Shown one piece after another: positions 44,642-54,900 of a DNA stretch of 64,000 nt. The stretch lies in the NCBI GenBank assembly GCA_958296045.1, contig CATQHT010000003.1, positions 2,254,501 to 2,318,500 of the forward strand. The letters run 5' to 3'. The stretch's first letter is position 1. Each line of letters starts with the position of its first letter. The notes below the pieces were generated by a model, which was not told where the DNA came from, did not search any database, and saw only the letters and a list, made by a program, of their open reading frames with translations. Source of the stretch: Rhodothermales bacterium (GTDB taxonomy: Bacteria > Bacteroidota > Rhodothermia > Rhodothermales > Bin80). The position numbers and the translations under genes were made by a program.

Positions 44642-47356
44642 ATGCATACAGAGGGCCGTATCGGGTATGTGTGGTTGCTGGTGGTCGTCGGGAGCGCGTG
44701 CGTAACGTCGTCCACGTTTGCTCAGCGCCATGCTGTAATAGGGTCGGTCACTGACTCCGCAGGTGTCGGGCTGGAACGGGCGAATGTAGTGGTCTTAGCC
44801 GCTTCCGACTCGGCGCTTATCGCCTTCGGGACCACGGGCGCCGATGGGCGCTTCGCCATCGAGCGGTTGCCCCGTGGCTCGTTTGTGCTGCAAGTATCGT
44901 TTGTCGGTTTGAAGACCGCTTTCCGGGCCTTTGACGTTGTCGGTACCGACGTGGATGTGGGCACTCTTGTGCTGGAGCTCGAACGCGGAGAGCTGGAAGA
45001 ATTTGTGGTAACAGCCGACCGTTTGCCGTATGTAGTGCGCGGCGATACTATCGAGTACAATCCTCTGGCGTTTCTGGTGCGACCACAGGACATGGTCGAG
45101 GACCTTCTGCGCCGTCTGCCAGGGATTGATGTCCTTCGGTCGGGCACCATAATTACCCATGGCAAAGTCGTTGAGCATGTGCTCGTAGACGGCAAGAAGT
45201 TCTTTAACGATGACCATACGATCGCCACGCGGAACTTGCCCGCTGACGCAATAGATAAGGTTCAGGTATACGACAAGCCTTCTGAGCAAGCAGAGCTCAC
45301 CGGTGTGCCTGATGGATCCGAGGACCCCACCGTAAATCTCGAGCTTACCGAAGCGGCCAAGCGCGGTGCGTTCGGCCAGACTACGGGAGGGCTTGGGGTA
45401 GCAACACGCCAGGATCAGGGCAGATACTTTAGCCGCGTCAGCGGATTCCGCTTTGCGCCAAAGACGCAACTTGCGCTTATTGGTAATGCCGAGAATGTCC
45501 ACCAGCCCGGCTTCAGTGTCGCTCAGCTGCGCAGCTTTCAAGGGGCAGGCAGCATCATGAGTGCAGACGACGGGATCTCTGAGTCACTGGGCGCAGGTCT
45601 TAACCTCAACCGGCAGTTCCGCGGTGGATCTACGGTCAACTTCAGCTACTTTCTGACCGATCACACGAACATCCGAGAGGCTTCCCTCGTGCGGCAGGAG
45701 CTTTTCGGGACGAACTTGTCGGCCTTACGTGAAGAGGCCAATAGCCGCCGTGCAGGAGATCTGTCACATTCCGCGACCCTGCAGGCTGATGTAGAGCTTG
45801 GCGAGGCTCATGACGTGCGCCTTGAGGGTACGCTGGTACGCGCATTCTCCTCTCGCCATCGCACAAGTACCGAGCTGACAGAGAATTCAGCCGGCATGCG
45901 GCTCAATGATGCCGTAAGCTCTGATGCCAACGATGGTGACAACCTCGGCGGCAACGCGCATCTGACATGGCGCAAGAGAATATCGCCAGGGGGACGCAGC
46001 CTCGTGATCACAAATTCTCTAGAAGCCAGCGACGCCGATGCGGCCAACAGCCTGTTCGCAGAGACCCGGCTGTACCGTGTGGGAGACCTGCAGACTCGCG
46101 ATGAGCTTCACCAATTGCAGGAGGCACAGAATTCGAGCCTTACGTACAGGCATCAGTTCAAGTTCTTGCAACCCCTGTCGAGCAACCAGACGCTTTCCGT
46201 ATTCGTGCGTCGCGCTGTAACGGATCGACAACAGGATCGTGTCTACTATGATATCCTTGATGGCCACAGCATCCTGAATACTATGCTCAGCGAGGAGTAT
46301 GGGCAGCGCTACGAGTATTGGCGTTCTGGTGTTGACGTAAGCTTGCGGAGCCATGAACCGGGAATCTGGTGGGTTTGGACCGAGATTGAAGCGCAGCATT
46401 CCAATCGCCGAGGAAGGACTGGAGGTCTTGACCAATCGATACGCAGCCGCTATACGCACCTTGTTACAAGTCTGATTCTTCAGCGTGACCTTGGTAGTAT
46501 CGGCCACGTCGAGGTTGCTTTTGGGACACAAGCGCGCGAGCCTTCCTTAGCCCAGCTACAGCCATTCACGGACAACACCAGACCGCTGCGCATCTATAGG
46601 GGTAACCCGGCATTGAGGCCTGAAATCCGCTACGACTTCTGGATTCGCCACTCCCTGAGCCAGGGTTATCCGAAGAGCTCGCTTCGGGCGAGCATTCGGT
46701 CCGTCTTAACCCGCAACAGTATCGTCCAGAATCGGGCGGTCGATGCACATCTGCGCGCGACGGTACATCCGATCAACGCAGGCGATGTCTGGTCTGTAGA
46801 CGGTGACGTAGCGTACAGCCGAACCATAGTGCCCCTGGGGGTCGAATGGTCACTCAGGTATGATGTTGATGCAGAGATGGGCTTGGATTTCATCAATGGC
46901 GAAGAGAACATAAGCCGCCTGTTACGCCATCGTCCGCGCCTTGAACTGGACCACTATGGTGATACGTTTGGGTTTACCGCCAGGGCCAGCGTCAGCTTTA
47001 ACAGGCTGCGCAATTCGCTGAGCGATGAGCTGGACCGGAGTTTCACGAATGGTACCGTGGATATGGAAGCCTTTTGGAATCCAACCAGCACGTGGTCTTT
47101 GGAAACATCCCTGATGTATCGCTCGCTTGATCGGAACCTGTTCGGGAATGGCCAGGATCTCACATTGGTCGGCTTCAAGGTTGCCCGCTTGTTTTTCGAA
47201 GGCCGCGGCATCTTGGAGCTCGAATTCCACGATATTCTCAACCACAGCCGGCGTGTAGCGATAACGACAGCGGCCAACTATGTGCAGGAGTCCCGTGTCA
47301 GGACGCTCGGTGGCTACGTCATGGTGAAGTTCACCTACAAGCCTCGACTGATGTAG
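44642..47356 (+). CDS. TonB-dependent receptor-like outer-membrane protein
   Basis: This 904-residue protein has a signal peptide (YVWLLVVVGSACVTSSTFAQ), a carboxypeptidase-regulatory-like beta-sandwich (GSVTDSAGVGLERANVVVLA, DGRFAIERLPRGSFVLQVSF), a plug-like region (DMVEDLLRRLPGIDVLRSGT, HVLVDGKKFFNDDHTIATRN) and a long barrel ending YVMVKFTYKPRLM. This is the Bacteroidota outer-membrane beta-barrel type that pairs with GLPGLI proteins. The substrate is unknown; these proteins are thought to import ligands or assist surface export. The start at 44642 gives a proper signal peptide; a longer in-frame start at 44441 would overlap the GLPGLI gene. Confidence 0.87.
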   Translation: MHTEGRIGYVWLLVVVGSACVTSSTFAQRHAVIGSVTDSAGVGLERANVVVLAASDSALIAFGTTGADGRFAIERLPRGSFVLQVSFVGLKTAFRAFDVVGTDVDVGTLVLELERGELEEFVVTADRLPYVVRGDTIEYNPLAFLVRPQDMVEDLLRRLPGIDVLRSGTIITHGKVVEHVLVDGKKFFNDDHTIATRNLPADAIDKVQVYDKPSEQAELTGVPDGSEDPTVNLELTEAAKRGAFGQTTGGLGVATRQDQGRYFSRVSGFRFAPKTQLALIGNAENVHQPGFSVAQLRSFQGAGSIMSADDGISESLGAGLNLNRQFRGGSTVNFSYFLTDHTNIREASLVRQELFGTNLSALREEANSRRAGDLSHSATLQADVELGEAHDVRLEGTLVRAFSSRHRTSTELTENSAGMRLNDAVSSDANDGDNLGGNAHLTWRKRISPGGRSLVITNSLEASDADAANSLFAETRLYRVGDLQTRDELHQLQEAQNSSLTYRHQFKFLQPLSSNQTLSVFVRRAVTDRQQDRVYYDILDGHSILNTMLSEEYGQRYEYWRSGVDVSLRSHEPGIWWVWTEIEAQHSNRRGRTGGLDQSIRSRYTHLVTSLILQRDLGSIGHVEVAFGTQAREPSLAQLQPFTDNTRPLRIYRGNPALRPEIRYDFWIRHSLSQGYPKSSLRASIRSVLTRNSIVQNRAVDAHLRATVHPINAGDVWSVDGDVAYSRTIVPLGVEWSLRYDVDAEMGLDFINGEENISRLLRHRPRLELDHYGDTFGFTARASVSFNRLRNSLSDELDRSFTNGTVDMEAFWNPTSTWSLETSLMYRSLDRNLFGNGQDLTLVGFKVARLFFEGRGILELEFHDILNHSRRVAITTAANYVQESRVRTLGGYVMVKFTYKPRLM

Positions 47357-48213
47357 GGCTGCCGCCACAATGCATCATGGACCGGCCATGAAGCGTGCGC
47401 GCACATGTGATGCTGCCACCCGTGGTGACATGCGCGCCGCTCCCAAGCGGCTTGGCAGCTCAGCTGTAGCGCCACGGAGGAGGTTCGCCTTGCGGCTCTA
47501 CCAGGGATGCCCCGCAGCCCCTGGGGGTGCCGTTAACATGCAAATATCCAGCGCAGGCGGACGGTACGCGTTTGGCTCTTATGCATAGTGGCTCGTGTAT
47601 GCGGCCCCTTGTTGGGTCCGCACATGGCCAAGGCTGGCGATCTGGGACAGCCGCGGCACGCTGACCAGGCGCACGACGGAATGCATGCCCAGCGACGCGA
47701 CAGTCGAATAGGCGGGCAGGGTAGCCCAGTCTGATGGGCGCGCAGGCTGCTCCATGTATTGCGAGCCTCAGTCGTAGTATGAGGGGCGACGAAATCCGCT
47801 CGCCGGGCGGTCCGCCACCGGAGCGAATCTGATGTCTCCCCACAATGGCTTGCCGCAGTGCATCCGGTCTTGGCGCACCTGCGCGGTGCGCGCAGCCGGC
47901 CAGCTCCATCACAGATTGGAAGGCATTAGCAACGGGTTCCAGACCTCCAGGACCCCGTTGCGACCGCAGTATCTCCCGGAACTCCTAAGTCCAAGTGCAC
48001 ATATATCCGTATATGCATGGCGCGCATCGGCCGGAATGGGGGTGCGCTTCGCCGGTATCGATGCCACAACCATGAGCGGAAGGCGCACCCGGCAGGTGGC
48101 ACTAACGGGACGAAAAGCACGGGTGCGCAGAACATTCATAGTTCAGCAGTTGCAGATATCCGCACGCATCGGCTATATTGCTCCAGTGCGAACCTTCTCC
48201 TAAGAGAAACGCG
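47357..48213. other. 857-base gap without a recognised gene
   Basis: Both strands have overlapping open frames (for example 47460-47912 minus and 47909-48139 minus) typical of G+C-rich non-coding or eroded DNA. No motif or signal peptide stands out. It must hold the terminator of the barrel gene and the promoter of the HiPIP gene. Confidence 0.45.
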
Positions 48214-48597
48214 ATGACAGTCTATACCCGACGTGGCTTCTTGATGATTTGTGGCGCGGCTGGGGCCGCCGGGACGCTGGTTGCAGGATGTGGCGGCACC
48301 GGAGATTCCGCCAATGAGGCGGCTTCCACCGATGCGGACGCACCCGACAACGGGGCGGAAGCCGTCGCGGATGACAGCTTCACCTGCATGGACACCTCCG
48401 GCCTGGAAGAAGCGGACATCAACTTGCGGTCCACGCTGCAGTACACTGACACGTCGCCCGAAGCAGACAAGAACTGCGCAAACTGCTCCCTCTACGTCGT
48501 ACCCGAGTCTGGTTCCGGGTGCGGCACATGTCAGACCGTCAAAGGCCCCATACATCCGCTGGGGTACTGCACCATCTGGGCGCAGATGACCGGATAG
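48214..48597 (+). CDS. hip: High-potential iron-sulfur protein, Tat lipoprotein
   Basis: This 127-residue electron carrier has the cluster ligands Cys88 and Cys91 (NCANCSLYV), Cys106 (CGTCQTVKG) and Cys119 (HPLGYCTIW), matching the HiPIP pattern CxxC...C...C with one [4Fe-4S] cluster. The N-terminus YTRRGFLMICGAAGAAGTLV is a twin-arginine signal directly followed by a lipobox LVAGC (Cys26), so the folded protein should be exported by Tat and lipid-anchored. An acidic, disordered stretch (27-55) is the tether. HiPIPs pass electrons from cytochrome complexes to oxidases or reaction centres. The SLC12-like gene follows 59 bases later. Confidence 0.93.
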   Translation: MTVYTRRGFLMICGAAGAAGTLVAGCGGTGDSANEAASTDADAPDNGAEAVADDSFTCMDTSGLEEADINLRSTLQYTDTSPEADKNCANCSLYVVPESGSGCGTCQTVKGPIHPLGYCTIWAQMTG

Positions 48598-48656
48598 CCT
48601 TCGGCAACCCGGGCACGGCATCAAAGGGGCAGGCTGCGCCCCAGCACAGGTAGCCG

Positions 48657-50900
48657 ATGAAGAACGGTGCGACCGGTGCGCGGGTGTCCCATGGGCATGG
48701 GTTTGGCGCGCTACCCGTCTTCTTTACCGGGATCAGCACCATTCTGGGTGCGATCATGTTCCTGCGGTTCGGCTATGCCGTAGGACACGTCGGACTGACT
48801 GGGGTGCTGCTGATCATCGGGCTGGGACACCTAGTCACCATCCCTACGGCACTGGCCCTGGCCGAAATCGCCACCAACCGGAAGGTGGAAGGCGGGGGCG
48901 AATACTATATCATTTCCCGCTCCTTTGGCACCAACATCGGTGGTGTCATCGGCATCTCGCTCTACTTCTCTCAGGCCATCTCGGTGGCTTTCTACATGAT
49001 TGCGCTGGCCGAGGCTTTTTCGCCTCTGGCATCGCTTATTGAGCAGCGGGCGGGCATCGCTTTTGATGCCCGCTTTGTGTCCGTACCCGCGCTGGTGGCA
49101 CTCTTGATTGCGGTGTTCTTCAAAGGGGCCGACGTGGGCGTTAAGCTGCTGTATGTGGTGGTGGCGGTCCTTATGGTCAGCCTTGCGGCGTTTTTTCTGG
49201 GCAGCCCGGTGGACGGCTTCGAAGCGGAAACGATAGCCCTTGCCGATCGAATTGCAGACCCGGATGCCTTCTTTGTCGTGTTTGCCATCGTGTTTCCCGC
49301 CTTTACCGGCATGACTGCTGGCGTGGGCCTTTCGGGTGACCTGAAGAACCCTCGGGCATCATTGCCGCGTGGCACGCTGGCAGCGGCGATCGTCGGCATG
49401 GTGGTGTATGTCTGCATCGTGTTCAAGTTGCACTCCTCGGCGCCGCCGGACGCGCTGGCCAGCAACCAGCTCATCATGGCGGACATTGCTCTTTGGGGGC
49501 CGGTCATCCTTATCGGCCTGGGGTGCGCAACGCTTAGCAGTGCTATCGGCAGTGTGCTGGTGGCGCCACGGACGCTGCAAGCCTTAGGAGGGGATGACAA
49601 CATCCCAGCCGCAGGGGTCAATGGGTGGCTGGCCCGTGGCCACGGCAGCCGCAACGAGCCGCGCAACGCCACGCTGGTGACCGGCGTGCTTGCCCTAGCG
49701 GTGGTGCTTCTGGGCAACGTGGACATCGTGGCGCGCCTGATATCCATGTTCTTCATGGTGACGTACGGAGCGCTGTGCGCAATCAGCTTCCTGGAGCATT
49801 TTGCAGCACGCCCTAGCTACCGGCCCGGCTTCCGGTCGCGCTGGTACGTCAGTCTTCTAGGAGCCGTCATGTGTCTGTTCATGATGTTCCAGATGGATCC
49901 GCTCTTTGCCTTTCTGGCCTTATTGGTGATGAGCGTGCTGTACCAGTGGATGAAGCGCAGGAAAGGGGAAGAAGGTGATCTGGCTGCCATGTTTCAGGGG
50001 GTGATGACGCAGGCGATGCGATACATGCATATCCGGCTGCAGCGCCGTCGCCGCGACGAGCTGTTCGACGAGTGGCGACCCAGCATCATCATGGTGAACC
50101 CACGCACGTTTGACCGGCGCAGCCCGATGATGATGCTGCGATGGCTGAGCCACCGATACGGCTTCGGTACTTACCTGCACCACATAGAGGGCTACCTGAA
50201 TACGGAATCAGTCCAGGTTAGTAGGCGCGCCCAGCATAGGCTGATGGAGATGGCTCGCCGACAAAAGAGTCCGGTGTATGTAGACACGATAGTGAGTCCT
50301 TCCATGACTACGGCATTGGCGCAGAGTCTGCAGATTCCTGGCGTGACTGGAATGGCCAACAACATGGTCATGTTCGAGTTTGCGAAGGCGGACCCGCCAG
50401 ACGTGGTAGAGGAGTTGGCAAGACACTGCATGTTTGCCGCCAGCACCGACAAGACGCTGCTGGTCCTCAGGCACGGGGAGTTTCATTTCGGTGAGCGGCA
50501 CACCATACACATCTGGCTGACTCTTTCGGACCAGGTCAACGCCAACATGATGATCCTGCTCAGCTACATTCTGTTGGGTCACCCGGCTTGGCATGCGGCT
50601 CGCATCCGTGTATTCGCGGCATTGCCCAAGGCGCAGGCTTCTGATGTGCGGCAGGAGTTTAGGCGCCAGCAGTCCACGGGTCGGCTGCCGATCTCCGAGA
50701 AGAACATCGAGTTCGTGCCAGCCGAGTCCGGGGCCCGATTTGAGGCCTTGGTATCCGAACATTCCGCATCGGCGGCGCTCGTGGTGGTCGGGTTTGACGC
50801 GGAGCGCCTGAGCGCGGAAGGTGCATCGGTGCTCACGCGCTTTCTAGAGCTTCGCGATGTCCTGTTTGTCTCCACGCCAGAGGCCATCTCTTTCGAGTGA
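48657..50900 (+). CDS. SLC12-like cation-chloride/amino-acid permease
   Basis: This 747-residue membrane transporter of the APC superfamily starts FFTGISTILGAIMFLRFGYA, the cation-chloride cotransporter-like first helix, and continues GGEYYIISRSFGTNIGGVIG and FPAFTGMTAGVGLSGDLKNP, both SLC12 hallmarks. About 12 helices end near residue 440. The cytoplasmic C-terminal half (about 445-747) is soluble, with WRPSIIMVNPRTFDRRSPMM, and resembles the regulatory tail of this family. The likely role is coupled ion or amino-acid transport; the ion is unknown. It stands beside, and may be cotranscribed with, the HiPIP gene. Confidence 0.87.
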   Translation: MKNGATGARVSHGHGFGALPVFFTGISTILGAIMFLRFGYAVGHVGLTGVLLIIGLGHLVTIPTALALAEIATNRKVEGGGEYYIISRSFGTNIGGVIGISLYFSQAISVAFYMIALAEAFSPLASLIEQRAGIAFDARFVSVPALVALLIAVFFKGADVGVKLLYVVVAVLMVSLAAFFLGSPVDGFEAETIALADRIADPDAFFVVFAIVFPAFTGMTAGVGLSGDLKNPRASLPRGTLAAAIVGMVVYVCIVFKLHSSAPPDALASNQLIMADIALWGPVILIGLGCATLSSAIGSVLVAPRTLQALGGDDNIPAAGVNGWLARGHGSRNEPRNATLVTGVLALAVVLLGNVDIVARLISMFFMVTYGALCAISFLEHFAARPSYRPGFRSRWYVSLLGAVMCLFMMFQMDPLFAFLALLVMSVLYQWMKRRKGEEGDLAAMFQGVMTQAMRYMHIRLQRRRRDELFDEWRPSIIMVNPRTFDRRSPMMMLRWLSHRYGFGTYLHHIEGYLNTESVQVSRRAQHRLMEMARRQKSPVYVDTIVSPSMTTALAQSLQIPGVTGMANNMVMFEFAKADPPDVVEELARHCMFAASTDKTLLVLRHGEFHFGERHTIHIWLTLSDQVNANMMILLSYILLGHPAWHAARIRVFAALPKAQASDVRQEFRRQQSTGRLPISEKNIEFVPAESGARFEALVSEHSASAALVVVGFDAERLSAEGASVLTRFLELRDVLFVSTPEAISFE

Positions 50901-51182
50901 CGGCGGCCGCCGGGTGCTTCTGCTCCCAACCATTGCTGAGCGCTAAGCTGAAGGGGTCAGACCCGCACCGGTGGTGCTTCAAGCCCATGGGGCATCGTGC
51001 ACTCGGCACACGGTTTGTTCTTAGCGTGCATTCCGCCTCAGCCTGCTTTTCAGTCTTGGTCCGATTTTCAGCCAGTGAGCTGTGTCGCCGTCGGGACTTC
51101 TGACAATCTTCGGCGCGGCCGCCTGTGGAAGCGGGCGACCGTGCTTTTCCGGTTATCGGCGGTCTTCAAATTCGGGCGGAAC
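50901..51182. other. Boundary between core genes and the defence operon
   Basis: No gene is recognised. The base composition becomes visibly less G+C-rich to the right of this point, where the leftward operon lies, consistent with acquired DNA. Confidence 0.4.
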
Positions 51183-51548
51183 TTACTCGAATCCGTTCTC
51201 CCACTTTTCGACCTGCTTCAAGTGCTCGACAGGTGTCAATGGATAATCCAGGAAGACAGGTGTAATCTCTACCCGTATCACATACGGTTCTGCGAATACG
51301 GCCTTGCAGAGCTCAAACGCAACCTCGGTGGGAAACACGGCTGCTTCCTCAAAATCTCCGATCCCCATATTCAAGATCCGCAGACTTCCTTCCTTGCCCC
51401 TCCTCCTCATGAGCGAACGTCTCGCTTCCAGCTTATCGTACGACACCGACGACTTGTCTTCAGATGACAACAGCCATCCTGAACCGGTGGCATAAGACTG
51501 TCCTAATTCCATTAGTTCGACTCTAATGCAGAAATACTTGTAATCCAT
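51183..51548 (-). CDS. Unknown 121-residue protein downstream of the giant gene
   Basis: This ORF starts MDYKYFCIRVELMELGQSYA and contains EEAAVFPTEVAFELCKAVFA and EPYVIRVEITPVFLDYPLTP. It has no signal or membrane segment and I recognise no family. It lies 426 bases after the end of the 1,870-residue gene on the same strand, so it may be a terminal member of that locus with its own promoter. Its relatively A+T-rich codons resemble the defence operon more than the core genes. Confidence 0.5.
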   Translation of the reverse strand: MDYKYFCIRVELMELGQSYATGSGWLLSSEDKSSVSYDKLEARRSLMRRRGKEGSLRILNMGIGDFEEAAVFPTEVAFELCKAVFAEPYVIRVEITPVFLDYPLTPVEHLKQVEKWENGFE

Positions 51549-51974
51549 AGTGAACGTGTGTGTAGTTGATTGATGGTCAAAATCGGTCCTCAGCGAGTTG
51601 GATTCCAGTCACCTGCGCGCATGCGCTGAGGAGGCGATAGACCGGCGTTTCTTGCGCAGCTCACACCACTGCGTCTCGATTATGTAACCCTATTATCGGG
51701 TTTATTGGTTCAGTAGTTATAATCTCATAATCTATTGCCTGCTAAGTGGCAAGTCGCGTGACCAAGCAGTTATGGTGCCATTCAATCGGCATCCCACAAC
51801 CCAGTCTTACCCAACCTCTGTGACACAGATCGCGGAATGATTGCAGTATCTAGATACGGAAACGGTGGAATTCTGCGTCATGCATAGGTGGAAGTTCCCA
51901 ACTTCAAGTAAAGGGCTTATATCGCTGAGTGGAACCTTGCAGATCGCCACATGCCTAACTGGCATAGAGGGGCT
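51549..51974. other. A+T-richer intergenic stretch after the giant gene
   Basis: No ORF or RNA is recognised. This 426-base interval is markedly A+T-rich in its middle (about 51680-51740) and could include a promoter for the 121-residue gene, but no hexamer pair is convincing. Confidence 0.4.
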
Positions 51975-54900
51975 TCAAGATGGAAGGGCCATTGTCAGTT
52001 GCTGAGCTAGAATGCGCACGCAGAGAGGAGCAATCAACCCTAAGCGATTGTCGAGTCCCTCATCACCTGTGAGCGCCCTTTCCGATCCGGCATCTGCTAA
52101 TGCTTCAGCGCGGCGTCGAACTGTATCAGTCCACCACAATGGCGGTTCACTGGTCTCGCCAAGTTGGTGGACCACCTTGAGCATTGCCGTCAGCGTGAGC
52201 GCTATTCCGATGTCGTCGCCGCCCAAGCCGAATGCAAACGGATCGAATGCGTCAGGGACGCGGGCGTCGGGAGTAGGCAGTCCCAGGTCCTGCATTGCCT
52301 TAGTCGCTGCTTCAGCAGCATTTGTTAGCCCTCCCCGCAGGCCGACGAGGGCAACCTGTAACTTGGTTGCTAAGAGCCACACTCGGTTCAGCCATATAGC
52401 AAGAGGATCATCTTCTTGGCTGTAAGCTTGGACGTGTTTATCTCCGCTGCAGGAATACGCTGCAAGATGCAATGCTGCTGACGCGAGGCGGCGGCGATCA
52501 GTCATCCGTTGTTCGAGTTCGGAGTGCTGTTCCATCTTTGCAGCAAGTGCGGCCGCCAAATAGCCGGTAGCCCAGTCTGACGCTTGAATCACTCGTCCGT
52601 CGATGTTCAGTTCTGGGTTCTGGTTCGTCTTCGAGAGGACCAATAGAACCACACGTAGCGCCCAAGCTGCAACAAACGGATCGTCGTCGGTTTCGGCTAC
52701 AGACGCCTTATCTGCGAGCCACTCTGCCAACTTCGACAGATTGGGGATATCCTCGTCTGGCTTACTTCCCGCATTGATGATCTGTTTGGCCCTTTCTAGT
52801 ACCAGGGCTCCATCGTCATAACCATCAGTCAACAAGGCTCGGCCAAAGAAATGTCCCATGGGCGCTAATAACGGGCCAATCTGCATAACGTGAGTGGTCT
52901 GCGGACGATTGGCCAGAGCATGGGTAGCCTCTTCTCCAATCCAGCCAACGAACTGAATCAATTCCTCCGGGTCGTACTGCCTGAAGCGTTGTACGGCGTG
53001 AGCGAGGTCGCGCTGGAGGTCGAAGTATCCGCTTTGCAGCAAATCAACCGCCAGCCAATCACGCGCCTCTCGTGCTCTTTCTGTATTGTCACAGAGCAAG
53101 TCATCCTCTACCCGTAAGATCCGGTAAGCAAGCGCAGGGTCAAGGGCAGACAGGTGGTAAATGATGCAACGAACGATGAGCTCGCGCAGACCAGGAGGAT
53201 CAGCCCAGAGCAGCGAAAAAAGCGCGCATCTTTCATCTGTAGCAATACGTTCATTAGCTGGGAAGCCCGCATCTGTCCACTCCTTCGGGGCCGGACGTGT
53301 GTACGTAAAAGCTATATCGGTTGCATTGATACACTGCACGCAAATTGGATCGCCAGCAGCCGCGCGCCCCAGTACTTCGGCCGCCCACTGCTCAGTTTCC
53401 TCTTCGGATACGTTCAGCGGCGTGCCGTCTCTGTCGGCGGTAGCGTAGTAGCGCACGTCCATACGGCCGTCCCTTTTCAGTCGGACCAGCGTGCCAACTG
53501 TCCTGCGCAAAAGGGGATCAAGTACGTCAATGAGGCCAGTATTGGTAAACGGAACAAATGTAAGAGCCAATAAAGTGGCAATTGGTTGTTGAAGATAAGC
53601 TCCCTCACTGCTTTTTTTCAAAGCCTTATGAGCATATTTCAGGGAGACAAGCACATTGTCTTCGAGCACCCGGACGATATCCTTACGCTGTTCGGCCCGA
53701 GACGCTGCGGCTTTGCCGAGCCAACAAAGTGCAGTGTAGCGAAGCTCAATCTGGCGTTCGTCTTGAGCTGACATCATCTGAAGCGCATAAGCCACCCTTT
53801 GCCAAAACACTATTGGAGTTCGGTCAGATCTAGCACTGGTAGCATTCGGACTCGCCTCCTCAAACACATGCTCTACAGCTTCCAGGAATGCGTTGGCCAG
53901 TGCACAGCGCTGATCAATACTGAGCCCCTCGGCCTCCCATATGCCAACAATGAATCGAGCCGCCATGCTCATGGACGTCGCACGAATGGAGCCGCCTCTA
54001 TTCTTGAAAAAGACTTCGAATGTTCCTGGGAGGTAGCGCGGAATCTCTGTAATTGCACTGACGAGTTCTTGGAAGGGGGGCGTAAGTGGGGTTGCGACAG
54101 GCGCCGGGAATTGGCGGAGAGCATGCGCAAGGAGTAGCGGGTGTGCCATGCGGTATCCCTGCACGAAGAGCTTAGCCGCGGCATCCTGCGCCACGTCAGG
54201 AGTCAGAAGCTCAGCCGAGGAAAGTCGACCAAGCAGCTCGGTAGTTGAAATCGGTGGAGTATTCTCAGCCCAGGCGACAAAGGGATCGCGAATTGCTTGA
54301 ATATCCGGTCCCATTGCCGTGGGTCCGCCCAGCCTGAGCAGCAAAGGATAGAATCGGTCGTCAGCCCATAGCTGGAGTCCATGAGCCTGAGCCGTCCGCA
54401 GTGCCCTGAGTGCACCTGCCCAAAGGCTTTCTATGCGTGAAGCACCTTCGTCAAGTATAGCGTCCGTATCCTCGTGCGTTTCACCATTGGTAGCCTCCTT
54501 GATCTCAACGACTGTGCCTTCGTCAAGTGCCGCATGGAGCACATCAATTGTGCCTTGTAGCAGTTCGTGAGCTAATTCCATGGCCTCGTGCTTCCCGACT
54601 TCACCCGAAATATGCATCCACGCCCATGGTCCTACTTTGACACGATTCCCCAACACATCGGCCAACCCGGTGTCTACCCAGTCCAAAATTGAGTATTCGT
54701 CGAACACTATAAACCTTGGGATTGGTCGAGGCGTCGCGGTATTCCATCCTCCAAATGCATTTGGGTGCTTTTTCGCCGCGTTTCTTGCTTTGCCAGCTGT
54801 GACTTCTCCAGCGGTGTTGAGCGAGGCTAGAAGGGTAGCAGACGAAAGCCGTAGCTGCTTTGCATCATCCGGCCAGTCCTGCGAATTGTCTAAGTCTGTG

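Noticed and set aside
44795-45541. 248-codon minus-strand frame
   Set aside because: It lies entirely opposite the TonB-type barrel gene and shows no family features.
47357-48213. Possible gene in the gap before the HiPIP gene
   Set aside because: Several mutually exclusive frames exist but none has a signal peptide, motif or convincing start; reported only as a gap.
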